Source: Rhodanobacter sp. DHB23
GTDB taxonomy: Bacteria > Pseudomonadota > Gammaproteobacteria > Xanthomonadales > Rhodanobacteraceae
Direction of reading: 5' to 3'
NCBI RefSeq assembly: GCF_014842975.1
Contig: NZ_JACYXK010000028.1
Location: forward strand, 186,001 to 250,000
Length of the DNA stretch: 64,000 nt
Shown here: in pieces, positions 36,722 through 44,505 of the stretch
Layout: every line of letters begins with the position of its first letter
How positions within the stretch are numbered: the stretch's first letter is position 1
The notes under the pieces: generated by a model
Told to the model about the DNA's origin: nothing
What the model saw: only the letters and a program-made list of their open reading frames with translations
Databases searched by the model: none
Made by a program: the position numbers and the translations under genes

Positions 36722-37636
36722 TCAGAAGCCCACCTGCACGGACGCGTACAGGCCGTGCTGGTTGTCCTTGATGACGATGTTGCCGAGGTTGGCGTAGGCC
36801 AGCGTCAGCGAGACGTGCTTGGTCGGCGCCCAGGCGACGAAGGCGTCGTACCAGTCGTCCTCCTTGGCGATGCCGAGGTTGTTCGGCTTCTGGCGGTATT
36901 CCGCGCCGATGGCCCAGTTGCGGCTGAGCAGGTAGGCGATCGAGCCTTCGAACTCAGCTTGGTAGCTGTTGTGCTTGTCGCCGCCGAAACCGAGGATGCC
37001 GATCTGGTTGGCCTTGGTGAAGCGCACGGTGGCGTCCAGCAGCAGGCTCTGCGACAGGAACAGTTTGGTCGTGCTGATGTAGTAGTCAGTGCCATGGTCG
37101 CTCTTGGCGCCGATCGCGTGGAGGATCGCGCCCTGGTTGTTGCTCTTGTATTGCGCGCCCACCGACACCTGCGGCATCCAGCTGTCCTGGTCGAGCACGG
37201 CGTCGCCGAACAGCCGCACCTTCACGCCTATCACGTTTTGCCGGAAGCTGAAGCCGCGACCCAGCCCGAGCGCGGCTCCCACGTCCTCGGTGTCGAAACG
37301 CTGCTGCGCCACCGAAAACTCGACGCGGTTGTCGATGCCGAACATCGCGCCGGCATCGTCGAGGTGGTAGTCCTGCACGTTGACGCGGGTGTAGAACGCG
37401 TTCGCGCCGAACTGGCCCTGCGTCCCGTAGCTGCCGATCAGCGCCCAGGGGGTAAGACCACCGCCGGCGGAGCCTTCGATTTGCGATACGCCGCCGGTGA
37501 GCAGCAGCTTGCCGCTGACATTGTCAGCCGGATCGCCGCCATCGGCGGCCGCCGCCTGGAGCGAAACCAGTCCGCCAGCCAGTGCCAAAGCGCCGACCAG
37601 CAGCATCTTTTTCCCGCGAAATTTGTGCATTGCCAT
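36722..37636 (-). CDS. DUF3034 family outer membrane protein
   Basis: 304 residues with a signal peptide (MLLVGALALAGGLVSLQAAAA). The mature protein is a run of alternating amphipathic strands and ends in phenylalanine (LYASVQVGF), typical of an outer membrane barrel. GGGLTPWALIGSYGTQGQFG, VGVKVRLFGDAV-like and WYDAFVAWAPTKHVSLTLAYANLG match DUF3034. It is the first gene of a run with the exported globin, cupredoxin and sensor, and a GCATCC-N16-CGTA promoter lies 42 bases upstream of the ATG. Function unknown; its neighbours suggest stress or respiratory protection. Confidence 0.8.
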   Translation of the reverse strand: MAMHKFRGKKMLLVGALALAGGLVSLQAAAADGGDPADNVSGKLLLTGGVSQIEGSAGGGLTPWALIGSYGTQGQFGANAFYTRVNVQDYHLDDAGAMFGIDNRVEFSVAQQRFDTEDVGAALGLGRGFSFRQNVIGVKVRLFGDAVLDQDSWMPQVSVGAQYKSNNQGAILHAIGAKSDHGTDYYISTTKLFLSQSLLLDATVRFTKANQIGILGFGGDKHNSYQAEFEGSIAYLLSRNWAIGAEYRQKPNNLGIAKEDDWYDAFVAWAPTKHVSLTLAYANLGNIVIKDNQHGLYASVQVGF

Positions 37637-37677
37637 GTCCTCCCTCTTTGGCGCACCACTTGCGCCATGCAGGGAGG

Positions 37678-37703
37678 TACGGAGCAGATGCGCTCATGGA
37701 TGC
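37678..37703 (-). promoter_or_regulatory. ECF sigma (RpoE-ChrR type) promoter of the DUF3034-globin-cupredoxin operon
   Basis: Reading on the minus strand, GCATCCAT, 14 bases, CGTA, ending 42 bases before the DUF3034 ATG. Same core and spacing as the rest of the set. Part of it overlaps the space just upstream of the next gene's stop at 37718. Confidence 0.72.
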
Positions 37704-37717
37704 ACGGCGCGCGTTCT

Positions 37718-38107
37718 TCAATGAACTTGCGCCACGTGCCAGTTGCCGTTCACCCCATCGCCCAGTGCCGTACCGGGCGCGGTATCGCCGGCGTAGCGAT
37801 AGAGCGGGTGCCCCTGATAACTCCACTGCAGGCTGTGGTCGGTGCGTGAAACCAGGCCGAACCCACCCATCGCCTTGGCGCCTGCCGCGGCGAGATACGG
37901 CGGCCAAAGCGTGGCGCAGGCGCCGTTGCACTGGCTGTGGCCGCTGTCGCCGTCCGGATTGTAGGTGTACAGCGTCATTCCGCGACTGCCGACCAGCCGC
38001 TGCTGGGTGTCGGCCACCGGTGACGCTTGCGTTTGCGCGGTGGCCAGGGATGGCTGCAAGCACAGCACGCCCAGCAGGATCGAACAGGTCAGGATCGAGG
38101 CTTTCAT
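37718..38107 (-). CDS. Exported COG4315-type repeat protein (Yx(FWY)xxD motif)
   Basis: 129 residues with a signal peptide (ILTCSILLGVLCLQPSLATAQ). LVGSRGMTLYTYNPDGDSGHSQCNGACATLWPPYLAAAGA is the hallmark of the small secreted repeat family, with the Y-x-(FWY)-xx-D motif as YTYNPD and two Cys. WSYQGHPLYRYAGDTAPG is a second copy. Members are often encoded beside ECF sigma genes. A GCATCC-N16-CGTA promoter lies 46 bases upstream of the start. Role unknown. Confidence 0.82.
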   Translation of the reverse strand: MKASILTCSILLGVLCLQPSLATAQTQASPVADTQQRLVGSRGMTLYTYNPDGDSGHSQCNGACATLWPPYLAAAGAKAMGGFGLVSRTDHSLQWSYQGHPLYRYAGDTAPGTALGDGVNGNWHVAQVH

Positions 38108-38152
38108 CGCGTATCTCCCCGCTCGACGCAGGCAAATGCCTGCCGAGCTTGA

Positions 38153-38178
38153 TACGGGGGGCGAAGGCGTGCGGATGC
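38153..38178 (-). promoter_or_regulatory. ECF sigma (RpoE-ChrR type) promoter of the COG4315 gene
   Basis: Reading on the minus strand, GCATCCGC, 14 bases, CGTA, ending 46 bases before the ATG at 38107. It lies in the 419-base gap before the sigma gene, which otherwise holds the sigma promoter at 38403-38428 and no gene I can support. Confidence 0.68.
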
Positions 38179-38402
38179 GCGATGGATGGGGGTACGGAAA
38201 CGGGCGTTCAGCTCGGCGAGGAAAGCAGCTGTTCGGCGCCACGTTGGTTCTTCAAGCGGAATCGACACAAACGTCTCGGGCGTGTCGCGAACACGCATGG
38301 AGAAGGGGCTTTGGTTGCGAGCGGTCTTGTTTAATACCGAACAGGCAACTGCACGAGGTTGCGCGCGTTCGCCTGCCTGCCCACGGATTCGCACCGGCGA
38401 CT

Positions 38403-38428
38403 GCATCCAAGGAGCGTGGCTTCACGTA
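38403..38428 (+). promoter_or_regulatory. Autoregulatory ECF promoter of the sigma-chrR operon
   Basis: GCATCCAA, 14 bases, CGTA, upstream of the sigma gene. The core is the same as at six other places in the region, which argues that the sigma factor transcribes its own operon. It also shows that in-frame ATGs at or before 38428 are not the sigma start. Confidence 0.75.
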
Positions 38429-38526
38429 TGAGGGGTGAGCGAACATTCGGAATCCAGGCTTTCTGTCCTACCATGGCTCCCCACCGCACACACGGAAGCC
38501 TGTCGCCGTTCGAGGCGGCGCGAGCC

Positions 38527-39099
38527 ATGTCGAGCATCGAAACCCACGCGAAGGATGCGGGCTATTGGGCCGGTCAGATGGTGGCCGTCTCGTGCAAGCG
38601 CGATCGGGACAGCTTCATGCGCATCTACGACCACTTCGCGCCCCGTGTTCAGCTCTACCTGAAGGGATTGGGTTCGTCCGAAGCTGTCGCGGAGGAGTTG
38701 ACCCAGGAAGCGTTGCTGCGACTCTGGCAGCGGGCCGAACTCTACGATGCGGCGCGTAGTGGCCTGTCGACCTGGCTGTTCCGGATCGCCCGGAATCTGC
38801 ATATCGACCGCGTCCGCAGGGAGCCGCAGTGGGTGCCGGTACAAGACGCGCTGGAACGACTCGACGAGCCTGAGGATGCCGGGCCATCGCCGGCGGAGAG
38901 CTACGCCGAGCACGCCGACCTCAGGAACCGCATCGAGCGGCTCCCGGCCACCCAAGCCCGATTGATCCGCATGTCCTATTTCGAAGCCAAGTCCCACCAG
39001 GAAATCGCCGGCGAGCTCGGCATGCCGCTGGGCACGGTGAAATCCTGCCTGCGCCGCGCATTCCTGCGCCTGCAGCTGGGTGTAAGGAGGGGCGCATGA
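38527..39099 (+). CDS. rpoE: ECF sigma factor, RpoE of the RpoE-ChrR type
   Basis: 190 residues. Region 2 is DRDSFMRIYDHFAPRVQLYL and AEELTQEALLRLWQRAELYD; region 4 is LIRMSYFEAKSHQEIAGELGMPLGTVKSCLRRAF. It directs RNA polymerase to stress promoters and is held inactive by the ChrR-type protein encoded next, whose start overlaps its stop by four bases. In Rhodobacter and Caulobacter the pair answers singlet oxygen. The ATG at 38527 gives a normal ECF length; an upstream ATG at 38473 is possible, but lacks a ribosome site. Neighbours (photolyase family, cfa, lipocalin) match known regulon members. Confidence 0.88.
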   Translation: MSSIETHAKDAGYWAGQMVAVSCKRDRDSFMRIYDHFAPRVQLYLKGLGSSEAVAEELTQEALLRLWQRAELYDAARSGLSTWLFRIARNLHIDRVRREPQWVPVQDALERLDEPEDAGPSPAESYAEHADLRNRIERLPATQARLIRMSYFEAKSHQEIAGELGMPLGTVKSCLRRAFLRLQLGVRRGA

Positions 39100-39779
39100 C
39101 TCCGCGTCATCATCTCAATGAAGCCACCCTGGTCAGCTTTGCTGCTGGCGCCTTGTCGCCCGAGATGACCGCGGTGGCGGCCACGCATCTCGAAGCCTGC
39201 CGCGATTGCCGCGACAGGTTGGCCCACGCCGAACGCATCGGTGGCCTGTTGCTGGGTCAGCAGCAGGCCAACGAGCTGGATACAGCCAGGCGCGCGCGCC
39301 TGCGCCATGAAATGCTGGATCGCCTCGACGAATCAACGCAAAGCCGCCGCGACGGAACCATCCAGACGCGCTCGCTTGACGTGAGCCCCAGTGATCCGGA
39401 TGGCCTGCCGCAACCGCTGCAGGCGTATTTCGGCCCCACATGGAGTGCACTGCGCTGGCGCTGGGTCGCGCCCGGCGTGCACATGATCCGGGCTGCACAC
39501 ACCAGTCGCGACACCTTGCTTTTGCTCAAGATCGCGCCGGGCAAGAGCATGCCCGTGCATAGCCACCAAGGCACCGAGTTGACCCAGATCCTTCAGGGCG
39601 CCTACGACGATGCACTGGGTCATTTCAGCCCAGGGGATGCGGCCGATCTCGACAACGAAACGGAGCACCAGCCGATCACCGCGCCGGGCATGCCGTGTAT
39701 TTGCGTCGCGGCAATGGATGCGCCCTTGCGCTTCCCGGGCTGGCTGGCTCGCAAGCTGCAGCCGCTTGTAGGGTTGTAA
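39096..39779 (+). CDS. chrR: ChrR-type anti-sigma factor (zinc finger plus cupin)
   Basis: 227 residues. The amino-terminal anti-sigma domain has the zinc motif H31, C35, C38 (HLEACRDC). A linker leads to a carboxy-terminal cupin domain (PGKSMPVHSHQGTELTQILQGAYDDALGHFSPGDAADLD and HQPITAPGMPCICVAAMD). ChrR binds the sigma factor until singlet oxygen triggers its breakdown. The gene overlaps the sigma gene by four bases. Confidence 0.92.
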   Translation: MTPRHHLNEATLVSFAAGALSPEMTAVAATHLEACRDCRDRLAHAERIGGLLLGQQQANELDTARRARLRHEMLDRLDESTQSRRDGTIQTRSLDVSPSDPDGLPQPLQAYFGPTWSALRWRWVAPGVHMIRAAHTSRDTLLLLKIAPGKSMPVHSHQGTELTQILQGAYDDALGHFSPGDAADLDNETEHQPITAPGMPCICVAAMDAPLRFPGWLARKLQPLVGL

Positions 39780-39904
39780 AACTGCGGCAGCATTGAGGGC
39801 AAGCTTTGCTACGCCGTTCGCTACCTGCACAGCATGTTCCTGGTCATTGGTGTGTCGGAATCCACTCATCCGAACCTTTCCAGCCCGGTCAGCGGGATCC
39901 ATTC

Positions 39905-41392
39905 CTACGGCTGTGCATTCGCCAGGCTGAGCGCCTTTTCCAACTCGGGATCGCGATCTTCCTTGATGTCCTTGATGGTGGTTGCGACGCGGATGTCCGG
40001 GTCGATGCCGGCATCGGGCTGCGCAACGACGGGAAATGTGCCGATCAGGGGCAGATCCATTTCCAGCCCCGAATGCGGCAACCTCACGAAGAAGAATGCG
40101 CCACCGTTGATGCCGCGGCGATTGCCGCCCGTCGGTTGTCCGATCAGCGTGCCCAGGTGTTGCGATTTCACGATGCCGGCAAACTGGAACGTCGCCGAGC
40201 TGTTGGTCGGGCCAACCAGGACGAAGACGCGACCGCCGAAGCGCGGTGACAGGGCGTCAATGACCGTGCCTCGCGCATCGTCGTCGTACTTCGTAAGTCG
40301 GTAGAAGCGCTGGTTGTACGGCTTCGCCTTGTCGCCCCAGTCCTTGAACGACGCATCCCACGTGTCGAGGTAGGACAGGAGATCCCGCGGCACGCTCCGA
40401 TAACGCACCAGGCGCAGGTAGTCGGGCGAGGTCAGATCGCGTCCGGCGAGATGCGCCAGAATCACGTTGCCGACGTCGTCGCCACCTTCGTTGGCGCGAA
40501 GGTCGATGATCAGCGAGCGGACATGCCTTGCCTGGAGTCTCGCAAAGACACCCTCAAGGTAACGGTGCCAGTCCCAGGTGCTGTTGTACATCGCCCAGGT
40601 CGGCATATCGAGCAACGCGACACCCTGCCTCGGGAATGTGAGTTGCCAGGGCGATCCGGAACCGGCGGCGGCTTTGGGCCGGAACGACAGGCGTTGTTCG
40701 TACGAGAGCGCGGGAACGGACGTTGTCCAGGCGACTCCGTTCATATCGCGCACCTTGAGCGCGATGGCCCGGCCGATCTGCGGGTAGAACAACGGCAGGA
40801 AGATATCGAAGGCTTCGTAATCGTCGTTTCCCTGCACCTCGAGATAGGCGATGCGCTTGGCGTCGTTCGCGCCGTCCGTGCGTGCGACGGTCATGAGCGT
40901 TTTCAGGATTTGCGATGTCGCCACGCCATCGATGGCGAGAATCTCCGCCCCTGGCTGCAGCCGCTTGTCGCTGGAGAAGTTGCGGGTGACGACCATGCGT
41001 CCGTCCAGCCAGCGGAAATAGAACGGCACGCGGTTGGTTCCCTTGAACAAGGCTGCCTGCACCGCAGGCGACTGGTTGTAGAAGTTCGCATAGGTGTGGC
41101 CGCACTCGATGGTTGCGGCAAACTGCGAAAGGGCGAGGAAAACGGATGCGCGCGATTGATCGTGGTCGAGCGCGCGGCGCAGCGATGCGAAATGCGCCTT
41201 CATTTCCTCGGGTGTGTTGTACCGGAGGAGTCCGGGATGAAGGGTTTCGTAGGCGCGCTGCAGGATGTCGACATCCGCCTGCAGGCCAGCCGTGGCGAGT
41301 TGGTCCGTCTTCGCCGGTTGTTCGGGCGTTGCGACAACCGGGCATCCGGCCAGCGCGAGGCACAGGAACACGACAGTGCAAGGGAAGCGCAT
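39905..41392 (-). CDS. S41 family peptidase-like lipoprotein
   Basis: 495 residues. A lipoprotein-type signal (VVFLCLALAGCPVVA) starts the protein. A PDZ-like segment (LQPGAEILAIDGVATSQIL) precedes the carboxy-terminal protease domain: VRSLIIDLRANEGGDDVGN and FVLVGPTNSSATFQFAGIV, where the Ser replaces the usual GSA-T-S motif, and LIGQPTGGNRRGINGG. S41 proteases cut carboxy termini of periplasmic proteins. The start at 41392 is chosen for the signal peptide; reading further upstream has no homology. A weaker promoter match (CGTG instead of CGTA) lies at 41476-41501. It follows the iron-sulfur cryptochrome gene by 128 bases. Confidence 0.78.
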   Translation of the reverse strand: MRFPCTVVFLCLALAGCPVVATPEQPAKTDQLATAGLQADVDILQRAYETLHPGLLRYNTPEEMKAHFASLRRALDHDQSRASVFLALSQFAATIECGHTYANFYNQSPAVQAALFKGTNRVPFYFRWLDGRMVVTRNFSSDKRLQPGAEILAIDGVATSQILKTLMTVARTDGANDAKRIAYLEVQGNDDYEAFDIFLPLFYPQIGRAIALKVRDMNGVAWTTSVPALSYEQRLSFRPKAAAGSGSPWQLTFPRQGVALLDMPTWAMYNSTWDWHRYLEGVFARLQARHVRSLIIDLRANEGGDDVGNVILAHLAGRDLTSPDYLRLVRYRSVPRDLLSYLDTWDASFKDWGDKAKPYNQRFYRLTKYDDDARGTVIDALSPRFGGRVFVLVGPTNSSATFQFAGIVKSQHLGTLIGQPTGGNRRGINGGAFFFVRLPHSGLEMDLPLIGTFPVVAQPDAGIDPDIRVATTIKDIKEDRDPELEKALSLANAQP

Positions 41393-41520
41393 CGGTCGAT
41401 TCCTCGGTGGATTCACGCTGCCTGCGAAATGGGATCGCAAGCGACGCCAGTCGAATGGCAGAGAGTCAGTGCTTGCACGGAAACCCCATGTGCCGGGATG
41501 CACCGCAGAGCGACGTATGG

Positions 41521-43050
41521 TCATATCGAATCCAGCGTATCCAGCAGACGAACAGCCTGCGCGTGCAGTGCGGCGATGCGCGGACCCGGCAGGCGATCCA
41601 GTTGTCGATACGCCATGGTCAGGCGCGGATTGCCGGCCAGCGTCGTGCGCTGCCGCGCAAGAAAATCCCAGTACAAGGCGTTGAACGGGCAGGCGTCGTC
41701 GCCGACATGCTTGTCCCGCCGGTACCGGCAGCCTCGGCAGTAGTCGCTCATGCGATGGATGTACGCCGCCGACGAGACATACGGTTTGCTGGCGAGCAGG
41801 CCGCCATCGGCGTACTGGCTCATGCCAAGCGTGTTGGGCAGTTCCACCCACTCGAACGCGTCGATGTAGATGCCCAGGTACCAGCGGTGCACCTGCCCGG
41901 GATCCAGCCCGGCCAGCAGCGCGAAGTTGCCGGTCAGCATCAGCCGCTGGATGTGGTGGGCGTGCGCATGCTCCAGCGAGTGCGTGATCGCGTGGTGCAG
42001 GCAATTCATCCGGGTGGCGCCGGTCCAGAACCATGCCGGCAGGTCGCGCTGGTGGCCGAAGGTGTTGCTCTCGGCATAAGCCGGCATGTGCGCCCAGTAC
42101 ACGCCGCGGATGTATTCGCGCCAACCCAGGATCTGGCGGATGAAACCCTCGGTAGCAGCCAGCGGCACCTTGCCTGCGCGCCATGCCGATTCGGCACGGG
42201 CGATGACTTCGCGCGGCGAAAGCATCTTGACGTTGAGGGCGAAGGACAACAGGGAGTGGAACAGGCGTGTTGCCTGGGTACTCATCGCGTCCTGGTAGTT
42301 GCCGAAATGCGGCAGCGCCTGCTCCACGAAGGCATCCAGCTGCTGCAGCGCCTCGACGCGATTCAAGGGCCAGCGGAAGTCCCCGGCACGCGGTTGGCCG
42401 AAGCTGCGGATGCCGGCGGCGACGATGCTTGCCCACAGGGCGCGGTGATCGTGGATGGGGCGGCTATCCGGCGGCTCCAGCGGCATGCCCGACCAGGATC
42501 GGCGATTCTCCGCATCGAAGTTCCAGCGCCCGGCCGCTGGCCGGCCGTCCTTTTCCATCAGCACGCCGTGTACCGCGCGCATGCGGCGATAGAACGTTTC
42601 CATCCGCCAGTGCCTGCGCGCACCGAAGAGTCCTGCGACCTCGTCGCGCCGTGTCAGGAAATGCTCGCTGTCGACCATGCGTGCCGGGATGGCCAGGGTC
42701 TGCACGTAGTCGGCCAGCTGCCGGTCGAGGCGCCACTCGTCGGGTGCCTGGTACTCGAAGGTGGTTGCGTGGTGGTCGGCCATCAAGCGGTCGAGGTTGG
42801 CCGGGATGGCATGCAGGTTGTCGGGGTCGTCGATCGCGAGGTAACGCACGCGGTGGCCCGTCGATTGAAGTTGCCGCGCGAAATCGCGCATCGCGGCGAA
42901 GATGCCCAGAATCTTCTGGGCGTGGTGCAGGACGTAGTCGGTCTCCTGGCGCACCTCCATCAGGACATGCAGAACGTTGGGGTCGACGGCCTCGAACCAC
43001 GAGTGCCGCGGATTCAACTGATCGCCCAGCAGCAGCCGCAGCATGGTCAT
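41521..43050 (-). CDS. Iron-sulfur bacterial cryptochrome/photolyase (FeS-BCP, CryB/PhrB type)
   Basis: 509 residues. It opens with LRLLLGDQLNPRHSWF, the mark of the deoxyribodipyrimidine-photolyase-related family, and has FAD-binding features (QATRLFHSLLSFALNVKMLSP and ILGWREYIRGVYW). Four cysteines expected to bind a 4Fe-4S cluster are present (MNCLHH, DYCRGC, DDACPFN). Members repair (6-4) photoproducts or act as light sensors. It lies 20 bases behind the TspO-like gene in an operon with a lipocalin; phr-type genes are core targets of RpoE-ChrR. Confidence 0.88.
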   Translation of the reverse strand: MTMLRLLLGDQLNPRHSWFEAVDPNVLHVLMEVRQETDYVLHHAQKILGIFAAMRDFARQLQSTGHRVRYLAIDDPDNLHAIPANLDRLMADHHATTFEYQAPDEWRLDRQLADYVQTLAIPARMVDSEHFLTRRDEVAGLFGARRHWRMETFYRRMRAVHGVLMEKDGRPAAGRWNFDAENRRSWSGMPLEPPDSRPIHDHRALWASIVAAGIRSFGQPRAGDFRWPLNRVEALQQLDAFVEQALPHFGNYQDAMSTQATRLFHSLLSFALNVKMLSPREVIARAESAWRAGKVPLAATEGFIRQILGWREYIRGVYWAHMPAYAESNTFGHQRDLPAWFWTGATRMNCLHHAITHSLEHAHAHHIQRLMLTGNFALLAGLDPGQVHRWYLGIYIDAFEWVELPNTLGMSQYADGGLLASKPYVSSAAYIHRMSDYCRGCRYRRDKHVGDDACPFNALYWDFLARQRTTLAGNPRLTMAYRQLDRLPGPRIAALHAQAVRLLDTLDSI

Positions 43051-43070
43051 CGCCGGTCATCCGCCTGTGT

Positions 43071-43832
43071 TCAATCACCGATCCGGGGCTGGCCCGGGTG
43101 CGATGCGCCGATTTGCTGCCACAACGACGTCACCACCACGACGGCCGCCAGCCCCAAGGCAACCCATGCCGCGACCGCCGCGCCTGCCAGCGTCGATGCA
43201 TGCTGCTTGGCGAATATCCCGACCAGGCCCCAGACGGCGGCCAGCGCATACCAGGGGTTGCCGCGCAGGCGCACGCTCGTGGCGAGCAGCAAGACGGCGG
43301 CAAAGGCGAACAGGACCAGCGTCCAGGGCAGCATCTGCGTGGTCGGGAACAGCCGGAAAGCCACGATCACCTGGGCGACGTTGAGGAACACCGCCAGCGA
43401 CACCCAGCCGGCATGCAGCGACAGCGGCAACCATTGCCACCAGCGGCTGCGCGCATGGTGCGCGGTGTGCGACACCTGCCAGGCCGCGTACAGCAGGCAT
43501 GCCAGGCTGGCCCAGATGATCACTAGCGCCAGCCAGAACCACTGCAAGGTGAACACGATCATCCACGTTGTGGTGAGCGCGAAACCCGCGGCCGTCCAGG
43601 GTCGGATACGCCGCAGGCGTTCGTCCGGCCGGCGGTCGAACAGTTGGCGGATGGCGTAGATCAGATCGAGCAGGAAGATCGGTCCCCAGATCGCGAAGGC
43701 GTAGCCGGCCGCCACGATCAGCGTGGGGTAACGGTCGGAGATGGCGCCGTTGGTCGGCCCGAACATGCCCGTGTTGGATAGCCACGCGACGACGGGCATG
43801 GCCAAGGCGAACAGCGCAACGAGGTATTTCAT
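43071..43832 (-). CDS. TspO/MBR-like tryptophan-rich membrane protein
   Basis: 253 residues with about seven membrane spans, rich in Trp (for example FALTTTWMIVFTLQWFWLAL). It has the YAFAIWGPIFLLDLIYAI segment near residue 50 that recalls TspO, but is longer than the usual ~160. Proteins of this kind are commonly found with photolyase and lipocalin genes. TspO proteins bind porphyrins and act in oxidative stress; that function is inferred. It overlaps the lipocalin gene by four bases. Confidence 0.7.
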   Translation of the reverse strand: MKYLVALFALAMPVVAWLSNTGMFGPTNGAISDRYPTLIVAAGYAFAIWGPIFLLDLIYAIRQLFDRRPDERLRRIRPWTAAGFALTTTWMIVFTLQWFWLALVIIWASLACLLYAAWQVSHTAHHARSRWWQWLPLSLHAGWVSLAVFLNVAQVIVAFRLFPTTQMLPWTLVLFAFAAVLLLATSVRLRGNPWYALAAVWGLVGIFAKQHASTLAGAAVAAWVALGLAAVVVVTSLWQQIGASHPGQPRIGD

Positions 43833-44407
43833 GGGCACGCTCCCGCGAACGTCTGGCTGCCTTCGCCGGTTTCGGGCCAGCGCTGCGGCACCTTCTCGAT
43901 CTTGCTGACGTCGTAGCCCAGCGCCTTGGCCCGTTCGAGCATGGCCTGATAGTCGCCGTCCGGAACCGCGGGTGTGCGTGCCATGTACCAGAGGTAGTCG
44001 CGCCCGTCGCGCACGACCATGACCTGGCTGTAGTCGGGCTTCAGCCAACCGACCAGGTACTGGGTCGTGAGGAAGGCGAAGAAGCGCACCCGCCACTCGC
44101 CGTTGCCGCTGCCTGGCACCACCCGCGCGCTGGAATGAAGCAGTTTCACGGGGGCGGTGAAACTGTCCGGACGCTGCCGAAACCAGGTGCAAATGCTGCC
44201 GTCGGGATTGCGGCGGTAGGTCTCCACCGCGTTGTGGCCGCCGCGTTCGAAGCGGGTGGGAATGGACGCGATCACGTACCAGCGGCCCATGTAGCGCGGC
44301 AGGTCGACACCGCTGACCGGTTTGATCGGATCAGCGCTGCCGGCGCAGGCCATCAGCGACAGCATGGCCAGCAGAACGAGGGCAATCGACGACTTCAAGC
44401 GTGTCAT
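43829..44407 (-). CDS. Lipocalin family protein, exported (second copy)
   Basis: 192 residues with a signal peptide (IALVLLAMLSLMACAGS) that may be lipidated at Cys. GRWYVIASIPTRFERGGHNAVETY is the lipocalin signature, YLWYMARTP the third conserved region. It is a paralogue of the lipocalin at 23.4-24.0 kb. As first gene of the operon with the TspO-like and FeS-cryptochrome genes it has a GCATCC-N16-CGTA promoter 55 bases upstream. A role in binding or repairing peroxidised membrane lipids is likely. Confidence 0.87.
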   Translation of the reverse strand: MTRLKSSIALVLLAMLSLMACAGSADPIKPVSGVDLPRYMGRWYVIASIPTRFERGGHNAVETYRRNPDGSICTWFRQRPDSFTAPVKLLHSSARVVPGSGNGEWRVRFFAFLTTQYLVGWLKPDYSQVMVVRDGRDYLWYMARTPAVPDGDYQAMLERAKALGYDVSKIEKVPQRWPETGEGSQTFAGACP

Positions 44408-44461
44408 GGCGCGACGTCCGGGCAGACGGGCTGGCGACAGGTCAGCCCTCACTCCCGTTCT

Positions 44462-44487
44462 TACGGCCATGCAAGGTTATTGGATGC
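44462..44487 (-). promoter_or_regulatory. ECF sigma (RpoE-ChrR type) promoter of the lipocalin-TspO-cryptochrome operon
   Basis: Reading on the minus strand, GCATCCAA, 14 bases, CGTA, ending 55 bases before the lipocalin ATG. The spacing and core are identical to the sigma promoter. Confidence 0.73.
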
Positions 44488-44505
44488 CTCCCATCGGGAA
44501 ACGAT

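Noticed and set aside
41393-42436. In-frame upstream extension of the S41 peptidase gene
   Set aside because: It runs antisense through the cryptochrome gene and lacks homology; the signal peptide at 41392 marks the true start.
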